Part shown: piece after piece, positions 15,061-21,878 of the stretch | Layout of the letters: every line of letters begins with the position of its first letter | Numbering within the stretch: position 1 is the first letter of the stretch | Source: DAONFI01 sp035403485 | GTDB taxonomy: Bacteria > Planctomycetota > Phycisphaerae > SM23-33 | NCBI GenBank assembly: GCA_964536835.1 | Contig: CAZIAZ010000046.1 | Coordinates: forward strand, 1 to 24,482 | Reading direction: 5' to 3' | DNA length: 24,482 nt | Program-made: the position numbers and the translations under genes | The notes under the pieces: model-generated | The model's input: the letters and a program-made list of their open reading frames with translations, nothing else | What the model was told of the DNA's origin: nothing | Database searches by the model: none

Positions 15061-16391
15061 TGGCTTGGCAAAAGGTAACACTCGGCAAACTACTCGCGCA
15101 ACGAAAGCAATCTGTGTCGATTGACCCAGGGAAGGAATACTCCTTGGTTACGATATCAAACAGAGGAATAGTTCGATTACGAGAGAAGAAAAAGGGGGCA
15201 CTAATAAAAGCAACAACTGGGAGCATCACCAGAGCTGGTGATTTTATTTATTCTCGATTATCTGTGCATACGGGGGCATTTGGAATCGTTCCCGCAGATT
15301 TAGACGGAGCTCTTGTAACCAACGAGATGCCATGTTTCATAATAAATGCCAAAAAAGTACTCCCAGATATGCTCCTTAGTGTCATTGGTTCTCCGCAATG
15401 CTTGTGGCAAATGAAGCAATTAACCAAAGGTGTTGGTAGGGTAAGAATCCGTGAAAATATGATGTTGTCAATAGAAACACGGCTGCCCTCTCTTGACGAA
15501 CAAAAGACACTTGCAAGAATGATTGTGGGATCGAACAAGCGATTGTCTTTTATATACGATGAAATTGCAGCACAGAAGGTTTTGCTGGCCCAATATCGTC
15601 AGGCGGTGTTGAAGGAAGCGATAGAAGGAAAGTTGACGGCGGACTGGCGAGAAGAGAACCCCGATGTTGAACCGGCCAGCGAACTGCTCGGCCGCATCGC
15701 TAGAGAAAAATCCGAACTGGTCAAACAAAAGAAAATCAAAAAGCAAAAACCTCTGCCAGAAATAACAGAAAACGACACTCTGTTCGACATTCCAGATACA
15801 TGGCAATGGTGCAGGCTGGGAGATTATGCTTTGTTCGAAAGAGGGAAATTTACAATTCGCCCTCGAAATGATCCTCGTTGTTTTGGGGGAGACTATCCTT
15901 TCATCCAAATCGGCAGCTTGGATACCTCTGGCTCTATGGTTTTTGAATACACTCAAACACTAAACAAAAAAGGATTAGCAGCATCAAAGATGTTCCCAAA
16001 GGGAACCATAATGATCGCTATTGTGGGTGGAACCATTGGCAATTTAGGTGTGCTGGGTATCGATATGTGCTTTCCTGATAGTATTGTCGGTGTTAAACCT
16101 ACGAAATATACATGCCAAAAATATATTTTGACTCTTTTACGCCATTATCAACCTGCTATCCAAAAGCTTGCTTACCAAATGGCGGGACAACCAAACATCA
16201 AACTCCCCACACTTACAGATTTAATATGTGCCCTTCCTCCCTTAGTTGAGCAAGAAGAAATCGTCCGTCGTGTGGAAGCAAAGTTTGCGTTGTGCGACGT
16301 GTTGGAAGCTGAAATCCAGCAGGCCGAACAGCATACCCAGACCCTCTCGGCTGCAATCCTCCAAGAATTCTTTGATCATACAGAAGGGTAA
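15060..16391 (+). CDS. hsdS: type I restriction-modification specificity subunit HsdS
   Basis: A 443-residue DNA-recognition subunit with two target-recognition domains, about 1-150 and 245-395. The central conserved helix carries LLAQYRQAVLKEAIEGKLTA (175-194) and is followed by the WREENPDVEPASELLGRI linker. The C-terminal helix region ALPPLVEQEEIVRRVEAKF leads to LSAAILQEFF, where most family members have a KAFxGEL-type ending; that motif is absent here, so the C-terminus may be slightly shortened. The two recognition domains are dissimilar, so the target should be bipartite, but its sequence cannot be predicted. Start overlaps the preceding gene by one base (TAATG). Confidence 0.94.
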   Translation: MAWQKVTLGKLLAQRKQSVSIDPGKEYSLVTISNRGIVRLREKKKGALIKATTGSITRAGDFIYSRLSVHTGAFGIVPADLDGALVTNEMPCFIINAKKVLPDMLLSVIGSPQCLWQMKQLTKGVGRVRIRENMMLSIETRLPSLDEQKTLARMIVGSNKRLSFIYDEIAAQKVLLAQYRQAVLKEAIEGKLTADWREENPDVEPASELLGRIAREKSELVKQKKIKKQKPLPEITENDTLFDIPDTWQWCRLGDYALFERGKFTIRPRNDPRCFGGDYPFIQIGSLDTSGSMVFEYTQTLNKKGLAASKMFPKGTIMIAIVGGTIGNLGVLGIDMCFPDSIVGVKPTKYTCQKYILTLLRHYQPAIQKLAYQMAGQPNIKLPTLTDLICALPPLVEQEEIVRRVEAKFALCDVLEAEIQQAEQHTQTLSAAILQEFFDHTEG

Positions 16392-16482
16392 GCCTAATGG
16401 GCATGTGCGACTTGGCAAATTACTGCGAATGAAAAAATGGCGTGAGGTCGTTGGCCTTAGGGTTACAACAAAGGTAAGTGAT

Positions 16483-17388
16483 ATGAAAAACGTACCTGAG
16501 ATACTCTCAAAAAAACAACAAAGGAATGAATTGGAGACGCGAATTAGATTGTTGTTTTTGCTTAAGAAATTTTTGAAGAATGTTGAAGAAAGAATCAAAC
16601 AATGTGGTTCGCTATGTGAAAAGGATATTCCATTACTTGTTTGGGATACAGATGACCTTAGAGAGTGTGTTTTATACCTCAATGAATTCGATAAGCTTTT
16701 GATCGCACAACGGTTGTTCAAATGGTACAATAAGTTATTCAATAGTGCATTCAATATTTTTTTGTGTGATCTGGAATTTAAGTATGGTTGTGACCCTCAA
16801 TATCGGGAAGCCATGGTCAAAAAAATGGGTTTTTATCCTAAACCTGAAAGTACAGAAACCAAGCACCGAGAAAAGCAGGCATATCAATGCTACAAAGTTT
16901 TAACTGGAATCCATATACTAGGGAATTATCTTAAGCATATTATTCAAGACCTTGAACAAGGTTATGCCATGCAAACAGTTTGTTGGGACGGCCCGAATTT
17001 ACTCCCTTCTCGCACATCGGAAGCAATACTTGAGGGTATCACCCGGTTGAATCACACATTAAAGATATTTACTGAGCTTGTTACTCTTGAAGACAACCCA
17101 CAAATAGACGCTGGAAAAATTGAGGCCTTGAGCAAGCCAGCACAACTGGCTTGGCAGGAATATCAGCAGGCGGTCAATGAAATGCCTGATTTCAATTCTA
17201 GGAAGACGAACGATAAAACGGTGTGGGAATGGTTGTTATTGCACTCCCAACGGAAAGAAGATATGCCGGACGTGAATACATGGCAACGACATTTACGCAC
17301 AGCCCGGAAATATCACGGCCTGCAAAAGAATAAGCCCCGTGCAGGACGAGAAACCTGGAAAAACGGTATACAAGAAAAGGATAATTGA
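16483..17388 (+). CDS. uncharacterised 301-residue protein downstream of hsdS
   Basis: I do not recognise the family. The protein is mostly helical and charged, with a basic N-terminus (SKKQQRNELETRIRLLFLLK), a WDTDDLRECVLYLNEFDKL segment, and a C-terminal portion (TVWEWLLLHSQRK ... VNTWQRHLRTARKYHG) that ends in a basic KNKPRAGRETWKNG tail and could be a small helix-turn-helix. The frame is open back to 16246, inside hsdS, but the ATG at 16483 has AAGG 8 nt upstream and removes the overlap with hsdS. It lies 91 nt after hsdS with no terminator between, and the strong terminator comes only after it, so it is probably in the hsd transcript. No membrane span or signal peptide is seen. Confidence 0.75.
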   Translation: MKNVPEILSKKQQRNELETRIRLLFLLKKFLKNVEERIKQCGSLCEKDIPLLVWDTDDLRECVLYLNEFDKLLIAQRLFKWYNKLFNSAFNIFLCDLEFKYGCDPQYREAMVKKMGFYPKPESTETKHREKQAYQCYKVLTGIHILGNYLKHIIQDLEQGYAMQTVCWDGPNLLPSRTSEAILEGITRLNHTLKIFTELVTLEDNPQIDAGKIEALSKPAQLAWQEYQQAVNEMPDFNSRKTNDKTVWEWLLLHSQRKEDMPDVNTWQRHLRTARKYHGLQKNKPRAGRETWKNGIQEKDN

Positions 17389-17400
17389 CGCTCAAAGCGG

Positions 17401-17448
17401 ATTAAACCGGATATCCGCTTTATCCGGTTTAATTTTTTCTTTTTTTTT
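17401..17448 (+). terminator. rho-independent terminator of the hsd operon
   Basis: A perfect 12-bp stem (ATTAAACCGGAT at 17401-17412 with ATCCGGTTTAAT at 17422-17433) around a 9-nt loop, followed by a run of 14 T in 15 bases. It is 12 nt after the stop at 17388. Confidence 0.9.
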
Positions 17449-17449
17449 A

Positions 17450-17465
17450 CCCTGTCATTACAGGG
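17450..17465 (+). repeat. short inverted repeat after the terminator
   Basis: CCCTGT, 4-nt loop CATT, ACAGGG. It sits in the leader of the replication block, between the hsd terminator and the small ORF at 17492. Role unknown. Confidence 0.5.
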
Positions 17466-17491
17466 CATTTCTATGCGCCGAGGTGAACCTC

Positions 17492-17599
17492 ATGGCATTT
17501 TTTCCCATCCGCCCATCCGGTTTGTGGTTTATAGACGGGCAACGGAGGCCTGTATACTACAAGCGGGCAGGATGCCCAGAAAGATTTGATTATGTATGA
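17492..17599 (+). CDS. possible 35-residue small protein upstream of the HTH gene
   Basis: ATG at 17492 has a good GAGGTGA ribosome-binding site with a 5-nt spacer and encodes a 35-residue basic, aromatic-rich peptide (MAFFPIRPSGLWFIDGQRRP ... ERFDYV). Its end overlaps the start of the HTH gene by 8 nt, and that gene has no Shine-Dalgarno of its own, which suggests coupling. The Shine-Dalgarno lies in a small palindrome, GAGGTGAACCTC. No known domain. Confidence 0.4.
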   Translation: MAFFPIRPSGLWFIDGQRRPVYYKRAGCPERFDYV

Positions 17600-17807
17600 G
17601 AAACCAAGTGAAAATGTTAAGGGAAATAACCTCCTAACCAGTCGGGAAATCGCCAAACTGTTGCATATTTCGGAGCGGACGTTGTGGAGTTTTACGGCTC
17701 CCCGTGGAGAGTTGCCCGCTATCCGAATTGGGAGGGTAGTTCGTTACGATCCACACGATATTGAGACGTTTATCGAAAAGGCAAAAAACAAGGATGGTGT
17801 AAAATGA
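17592..17807 (+). CDS. AlpA/excisionase-type helix-turn-helix protein
   Basis: A 71-residue DNA-binding protein of the MerR-like/HTH_17 (excisionase, AlpA) kind. The motif LTSREIAKLLHISERTLWSF is the helix-turn-helix, followed by the LPAIRIGRVVRYDPHDIETFI wing typical of this group. In integrative elements these proteins direct excision with the integrase or switch on element genes. I use the ATG at 17592; an in-frame TTG at 17586 is the alternative. Its TGA overlaps the next gene's ATG (ATGA), placing it at the head of a tight three-gene block with the primase-like and RepA-like genes. Confidence 0.82.
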   Translation: MYEKPSENVKGNNLLTSREIAKLLHISERTLWSFTAPRGELPAIRIGRVVRYDPHDIETFIEKAKNKDGVK

Positions 17808-18808
17808 GATACCAAAAAAATCGCCCCAGCGGGCAGACTGAGGCTGAAAATTTTGAGGGCATTAAAACCCACATTTCTAAAGAAAATTATACTGTTTCGA
17901 CAAACAATTGGCAAGACAATTTAGACCTAATCGCGTTGGCATTGCCCGCCCTGGATTTGAGCCGGGCGGATGACCGCGAAAGCTGGCTGCATATTGGTAT
18001 GGCTGTTCATGCTGGAACGGGCGGCAGCGAAGCGGGCCTGTCGCTTTGGGACAATTGGAGCCGACAAAGTGAAAAATATCGCCCTGGTGAATGTCCCCGT
18101 CAATGGCGAACATTCAAAACCAACGGAAAGATTGGACTTGGAACTTTAGTTCACATGGCGCGACATGATTCGCCTGGACTGAATCTTCACGAGGAACAAC
18201 CACAAGGGCATTTTATGGCAAATAAACCGCTCAGGAAGCCTTGTCGTTTCCAGACGGCGAATGAGGCTATTGCCATGCTGGAAGCCCAACTGGGGCCAAT
18301 TTCGATGAGTTGGCAGTATCTTGACGCGGAATGGGCAACTTGCGGTTATGTGTTGCGATGGAACATGCCAAATGGCAAAACCTATCGGCCTGTATCTCGT
18401 GGTATTGATGGATTGTGGTACTTAGGGGCTATGCCCAAGCTACGCCCTATATATAACCTTCCCTATATTCGTGAATCAGGATATGACGAGCCTGTTATTG
18501 TGTGCGAGGGCGAAAAAGCCAGTGAGGCGTTCGATTCATGCGGTTTGCTTGCCACAACTTCCAGCGGCGGGGCAGAGGCTGCAAATTTAACCGACTGGAC
18601 ACCACTTGCCGGACGTGAAGTTATAATCTGCCCCGATAATGACCCTGCCGGTGAAAAATACGGCCAAACGGTTTGCAGAATTTTGCAACAACTAACCCCT
18701 TCGGCAAAAGTGAGGTTGATATCTTTTTCTGCCGATGAGATTGGCCCAAAATCTTCGGCGGCAGATTGGCTTATTGCACGAATAGCGGCTGGTCTGGAGG
18801 TGCAATAA
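17804..18808 (+). CDS. primase-like protein with PriCT-2 and TOPRIM domains
   Basis: A 334-residue protein. Residues about 36-120 resemble a PriCT-2 domain (ADDRESWLHIGMAVHAGTGG ... GLGTLVHMAR). Residues about 229-310 form a TOPRIM fold with the catalytic glutamate E235 in VIVCEGEKASEAF and the DxD D278-N-D280 in IICPDNDPAGEKYG. The combination is found in phage, plasmid and satellite primases that make primers for element replication. A zinc finger or full DnaG catalytic core is not evident, so its priming activity is inferred. It starts within the HTH gene's stop and its stop overlaps the RepA-like gene start (TAATG). Confidence 0.82.
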   Translation: MRYQKNRPSGQTEAENFEGIKTHISKENYTVSTNNWQDNLDLIALALPALDLSRADDRESWLHIGMAVHAGTGGSEAGLSLWDNWSRQSEKYRPGECPRQWRTFKTNGKIGLGTLVHMARHDSPGLNLHEEQPQGHFMANKPLRKPCRFQTANEAIAMLEAQLGPISMSWQYLDAEWATCGYVLRWNMPNGKTYRPVSRGIDGLWYLGAMPKLRPIYNLPYIRESGYDEPVIVCEGEKASEAFDSCGLLATTSSGGAEAANLTDWTPLAGREVIICPDNDPAGEKYGQTVCRILQQLTPSAKVRLISFSADEIGPKSSAADWLIARIAAGLEVQ

Positions 18809-19929
18809 TGGGAAATATAGAAAATAAACCCGACGCCGTAGCTATGGAGTTTATGGGCAAAGTACAGGCGTTGCCTTATGTCTCCAAGCCTCAACAGCCT
18901 GGCCCAGTGTTGATAAATCTGGCGGAGGTAAAGCCAAAACCGATTGACTGGGTTTGGCCTGGGGTGCTGGCACGCGGTAAATTAACAATTCTGTCCAGCA
19001 ATCCTGGCTGTGGCAAATCCACCGTTACGATAGATATTGCCGCTAGGCTTTCCGAGGGGAAGCCCTGGCCGGTTACTGGTGAAAATGCAATTATCGGTTC
19101 TTCGATATTTTTATCGGCTGAAGATGACCCCGCCGATACGATCCGTCCCCGGTTTAACCTGGCTGGGGGCAATCCCGCCAAAGTCATAATAATAAGCGCG
19201 ATTCGTGAAAATCAGCATGAAGGCGATGAAATTCAGGAACGAGGCCTTGATTTGACCCGTGATTTAGCCCATGTGGAAAAAACTATTGATGATACCCCAG
19301 AGTGCGCACTTCTCGTTATTGACCCAATAAATTCATATATCGGCGGAGTAGACAGCCACAAAGATTCTTCAATACGTGGAGAAATTCTTGCCCCTTTGCA
19401 AAATCTGGCAAGTCGCAAAAACATCGCTATTCTGTTGATTTCCCATTTGCGCAAATCAGGCGGGAAGGCCATTCATCGAACATTGGGAAGCATTGGTTTT
19501 TTAGGTGCGGCCCGAATTGCATTCGGTATAGTGAAAGATTCAGAAAACCCTGAACGTCGGCTGATGGTTTGCCAGAAATCAAACATTTCACGGGATAACC
19601 TGGGGTTTGCTTTTTCGCTAAAAGAATGCGAAAGTTTTGCGAAAATTGAATGGGAAAGCGACCATGTTCGACAATCGGCTGATGAAATCTTCGACGCTGA
19701 GGACAATAGGCGAAATGACGGCGATGAGGATATATTGATTGATACTATCTGCGATATTCTAGCTGGGGGTGCGTCAAAGTCATATATTGATATAAAAGCC
19801 GCAGTTAAAGAACAAGTTGGACATGTTGGAGATACAAAATTACGGAAAGCAATTAAGGACGCTGGTGCAAAAAATGGCCGTGACGGTTTTGGAGGCCCGG
19901 TTACATGGCGAATCCTGTCTGGCGAATAG
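18808..19929 (+). CDS. RepA-like RecA-fold ATPase (replicative helicase candidate)
   Basis: A 373-residue AAA_25/RepA-type ATPase. Walker A is NPGCGKST at 65-72, Walker B is LLVIDP at 168-173, and a RecA-fold motif LLISHLRKSGG follows at 209-219. Such proteins, with TOPRIM primases, serve as helicases in plasmid and integrative-element replication. The frame opens at 18766, but the ATG at 18808 has GGAGG about 8 nt upstream and overlaps the previous stop. The C-terminal 100 residues are helical and may be a winged helix (SYIDIKAAVKEQVGHVGDTK). It is followed directly by a repeat-rich region that could be its site of action. Confidence 0.83.
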   Translation: MGNIENKPDAVAMEFMGKVQALPYVSKPQQPGPVLINLAEVKPKPIDWVWPGVLARGKLTILSSNPGCGKSTVTIDIAARLSEGKPWPVTGENAIIGSSIFLSAEDDPADTIRPRFNLAGGNPAKVIIISAIRENQHEGDEIQERGLDLTRDLAHVEKTIDDTPECALLVIDPINSYIGGVDSHKDSSIRGEILAPLQNLASRKNIAILLISHLRKSGGKAIHRTLGSIGFLGAARIAFGIVKDSENPERRLMVCQKSNISRDNLGFAFSLKECESFAKIEWESDHVRQSADEIFDAEDNRRNDGDEDILIDTICDILAGGASKSYIDIKAAVKEQVGHVGDTKLRKAIKDAGAKNGRDGFGGPVTWRILSGE

Positions 19930-19932
19930 CAT

Positions 19933-20014
19933 CATACTTTTGGGTACGTCCCATATTTTCCATACTTTTTGATAACGAAAAGTATGAAAAGTACGTAAAG
20001 TATGGAAAAGTGTT
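19933..20014. repeat. 9-bp iteron-like repeats with large inverted repeat
   Basis: Forward copies of AAAGTATG or close variants start at 19979, 19988 (AAAGTACG) and 19997, a 9-bp period, with a degenerate AAAGTG at 20007. Reverse copies (CATACTTT) lie at 19933-19940 and 19961-19968, with CATATTTT at 19952. Together the arms form an imperfect inverted repeat, about 15 of 18 positions matching, centred on the GATAAC at about 19971-19976. Iterons of a replication origin or operators for the XRE or HTH protein are the two obvious readings. Confidence 0.75.
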
Positions 20015-20059
20015 TTCCAGTTAAAAAAACCTAGAAAAAACCTAAAAGAGACAAAAATA

Positions 20060-20078
20060 ACTTGGATATATTCCAAGT
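20060..20078. promoter_or_regulatory. palindromic operator-like site over the XRE promoter
   Basis: ACTTGGATATATTCCAAGT has perfect 7-bp arms around a 5-nt centre. It covers the -35 and spacer of the promoter at 20062-20090, the right place for an autorepressor site of the XRE protein encoded just downstream. Confidence 0.55.
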
Positions 20079-20090
20079 AAAGGGTATAAT
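20062..20090 (+). promoter_or_regulatory. putative promoter of the XRE-integrase unit
   Basis: TTGGAT (20062-20067), 17-nt spacer, consensus TATAAT (20085-20090). The predicted start of transcription falls at about 20097-20098, at one of three closely spaced in-frame ATGs, so a leaderless transcript from 20098 is possible; a longer transcript could instead use AAAGGG at 20079-20084. Confidence 0.45.
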
Positions 20091-20091
20091 G

Positions 20092-20307
20092 ATGAAAATG
20101 GAAAAAGAAAAAGTTAAATTTAGTGACCAAATTCGCAGGGCAATTGAAAATGACGAAATGAGCCGTTATGCAATTTCAAAAGCAACAGGAATTAGCCAGG
20201 GCGATTTGAGCAATTTTGTTAATGGCAAAAAGATGATTTCATTGCGAGGCCTGGACAAAATCGCAGAGCTTTTAGGTCTCGGTGTAATCAAAAGGGAAAG
20301 GCGGTAA
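20092..20307 (+). CDS. XRE-type helix-turn-helix regulator
   Basis: A 71-residue Cro/C1-type regulator. The helix-turn-helix is YAISKATGISQGDLSNFVNG, followed by ISLRGLDKIAELLGL, the conserved end of the fold. Candidate starts are 20089, 20092 and 20098; AAAGGG at 20079-20084 best serves 20092. It is 5 nt upstream of the integrase gene and likely controls it and perhaps the replication block through the palindrome at 20060-20078 and the repeats before it. No ligand or dimerisation domain is present. Confidence 0.85.
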   Translation: MKMEKEKVKFSDQIRRAIENDEMSRYAISKATGISQGDLSNFVNGKKMISLRGLDKIAELLGLGVIKRERR

Positions 20308-20312
20308 TTGAA

Positions 20313-21683
20313 ATGGCAAGTCTCAGCATAAACAAGGAAGGTAATGCCAAAATTCAGTTCAGTGGTTTTGACGGCTGCAAGAAAACGATATATCTTGCCC
20401 GTTTACCCAAGAAGAATGTTGACCAGATTAAAAGCCGTGTCGAGAATATCATATCGGCGAAGTTGTCCGGCATGGCGATTGACTCTGCGACGGCTGCTTG
20501 GTTGGGCGAGTTGCCAGAACCGATTTATTCCAAACTGGCGAATGTTGGGCTGGTTGCTCCCCGCGAAACTGTTATCATTCCCAGCCTGGGCGAATGGGTG
20601 AATAAATATCTTGCTACCCGTTGCGATGTCAAACCATCGACTATAAGAAACTACAAAGCCACGATTGCGAACCTTTTGGGATTTTTCACGAAAGACAGGC
20701 GGCTGGATACTATCTCGATAGGCGATGCGGAAGATTTCCGCCGCTGGATGGAGTCTCGATATAAACTTGCGACGGTTAACAGACGTTGCAAGCGTGCGAG
20801 GCAGTTTTTTACAGCAGCCATCAAAAAGGAAATAATCAGGAAAAATCCGTTCGACGGCATGTCCTGCGGAAACCAGACAGACCGGGAGCGGATGTATTAT
20901 GTCAAAGTCGAGGATATTTATCGGATAATTGAGGCTTGCCCGAACCATGAATGGCGGCTGATTTTTGCATTGGCGAGGTTTACGGGGCTGCGTGTGCCGT
21001 CGGAGTTGGTGCTTCTGAAGTGGTCGGATATCGACTGGGAAAAGAAGCGGATTCTGATTCATAGCCCCAAGACCGCAAAGCAGGGCAAGCCGACACGGGT
21101 TATTCCGCTGTTTCCTGAACTGTACCCGTATCTCTTGGATTCGTTTACAAAGGCTGAGGATGGTCAGGAATACGTTGTCGGGCATTATTCGAGTCGCACG
21201 CTGTCCAAGGCGGCGTTGAGGACACAGGCTGTCCGTATAATCAGGCGTGCAGGCCTTGAGCCGTGGCCCAAGTTGTTCACCAACTGCCGGTCAAGCTGCA
21301 TAATCGACCTTTCGCATAAATTTCCGATTCATGTTGCTACCGCGTGGATGGGACATTCTCCAAAAACTGCAATGACGCATTATCTTGCCGTTCTGGAAAG
21401 TGATTTTGAGAAAGCGTTGAAGGTCGAGAAACACGACGCAAATTCCGACGCATTCACTGGAAAAACGACTTCTGGAATGACGCGAAATCCGACGCAGAAC
21501 CTAGCCGCAATGAGTGGAATTGAAAAGAAAGAAAGTTATTTTGGCCTTGAAAACATTGGGGGAAATGCGAGTCATTGCGATTTGGTGAATGCTGTTGCGA
21601 GTGGATGCGAACAAGAACCAAACTCCCCCGGAAGGACTCGAACCTTCAACCCTGCGGTTAACAGCCGCATGCTCTACCATTGA
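20313..21683 (+). CDS. int: tyrosine recombinase/integrase
   Basis: A 456-residue integrase. The SAM-like core-binding domain spans about 90-180. The catalytic domain has R227 (TGLRVPSELVLLKW), R326 in LFTNCRSS, H348 in AWMGH and the nucleophile Y357 in MTHYLAV; K253 (SPKTAKQG) may be the beta-hairpin lysine. The first His of the usual HxxR box is Thr (TNCR), a variation I associate with planctomycete-type integrases that have HNLR, QNLR or similar. The last 95 residues are a linker-like extension; the final 20 are encoded antisense to the tRNA-Asn gene. GGCGG stands 8 nt before the ATG. It should catalyse integration at the tRNA 3' end with the Xis-like protein assisting excision. Confidence 0.93.
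   Translation: MASLSINKEGNAKIQFSGFDGCKKTIYLARLPKKNVDQIKSRVENIISAKLSGMAIDSATAAWLGELPEPIYSKLANVGLVAPRETVIIPSLGEWVNKYLATRCDVKPSTIRNYKATIANLLGFFTKDRRLDTISIGDAEDFRRWMESRYKLATVNRRCKRARQFFTAAIKKEIIRKNPFDGMSCGNQTDRERMYYVKVEDIYRIIEACPNHEWRLIFALARFTGLRVPSELVLLKWSDIDWEKKRILIHSPKTAKQGKPTRVIPLFPELYPYLLDSFTKAEDGQEYVVGHYSSRTLSKAALRTQAVRIIRRAGLEPWPKLFTNCRSSCIIDLSHKFPIHVATAWMGHSPKTAMTHYLAVLESDFEKALKVEKHDANSDAFTGKTTSGMTRNPTQNLAAMSGIEKKESYFGLENIGGNASHCDLVNAVASGCEQEPNSPGRTRTFNPAVNSRMLYH
21485..21637 (+). repeat. right direct repeat (attR side)
   Basis: The partner of 9572-9722. It comprises the 3' portion of the integrase gene and ends in the 15-bp core ctcccccggaaggac (21623-21637), which is the 3' end of tRNA-Asn read antisense (discriminator, acceptor 3' strand and T-stem). 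Identity to the left copy is highest over 21548-21627. Confidence 0.85.
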
Positions 21684-21694
21684 GCTACAGGGGA
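21623..21694 (-). tRNA. tRNA-Asn (anticodon GTT)
   Basis: 72 nt, folding as a complete cloverleaf on the minus strand: acceptor TCCCCTG/CGGGGGA (one G-T pair), D-arm GCTC/GAGC with loop AATGGTA, anticodon arm TGCGG-CTGTTAA-CCGCA, 5-nt variable loop, T-arm GAAGG-TTCGAGT-CCTTC and discriminator G. The 3' CCA is not encoded. It is the insertion site of the island: its 3' end is the attR core. The integrase gene runs antisense through 61 of its bases. Confidence 0.97.
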
Positions 21695-21720
21695 ATCTGC
21701 CTGCTCAGCAAGAAGTGCAT

Positions 21721-21748
21721 ACTTTATTGAATCTGGTGTTTTTGTCAA
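21721..21748 (-). promoter_or_regulatory. promoter of tRNA-Asn
   Basis: On the minus strand: consensus TTGACA (21748-21743), 16-nt spacer, TAAAGT (21726-21721). The transcript would start about 20 nt before the tRNA 5' end at 21694. It is on the chromosomal side, so it survives island integration. Confidence 0.6.
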
Positions 21749-21878
21749 GTGGATTTTTTCAAAAAGTGCAGCAGAGGCGTGATTTGCATAAATTACTCAA
21801 AATTTATTCAGCGGAATCTTTTCAATATACTGGCTTACGAAACATGATAAATTGCTAAAAATGGTCGCTTACGCAAAA

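Larger units (their letters stand above)
9710..21637. mobile_element. tRNA-Asn-integrated genomic island with type I restriction system
   Basis: The segment of about 11.9 kb between the two copies of the tRNA 3'-end core holds a tyrosine integrase next to the tRNA, an AlpA/Xis-like HTH protein, primase-like and RepA-like proteins, an XRE regulator, and an hsdRMS operon visibly richer in A+T than the flanking leu, recJ and proC genes. No structural phage, relaxase or type IV secretion genes are seen. The layout fits a satellite-like or plasmid-like integrative element with defence cargo. The exact outer edge depends on where strand exchange happens within the core. Confidence 0.85.

Noticed and set aside
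16246..16482. N-terminal extension of the gene downstream of hsdS, overlapping hsdS
   Set aside because: The first 79 codons are a second frame of conserved hsdS sequence; the ATG at 16483 has a proper ribosome-binding site.
20403..21185. Minus-strand ORF of 260 codons within the integrase gene
   Set aside because: It is antisense to the catalytic domain of the integrase; no domain or ribosome-binding site.
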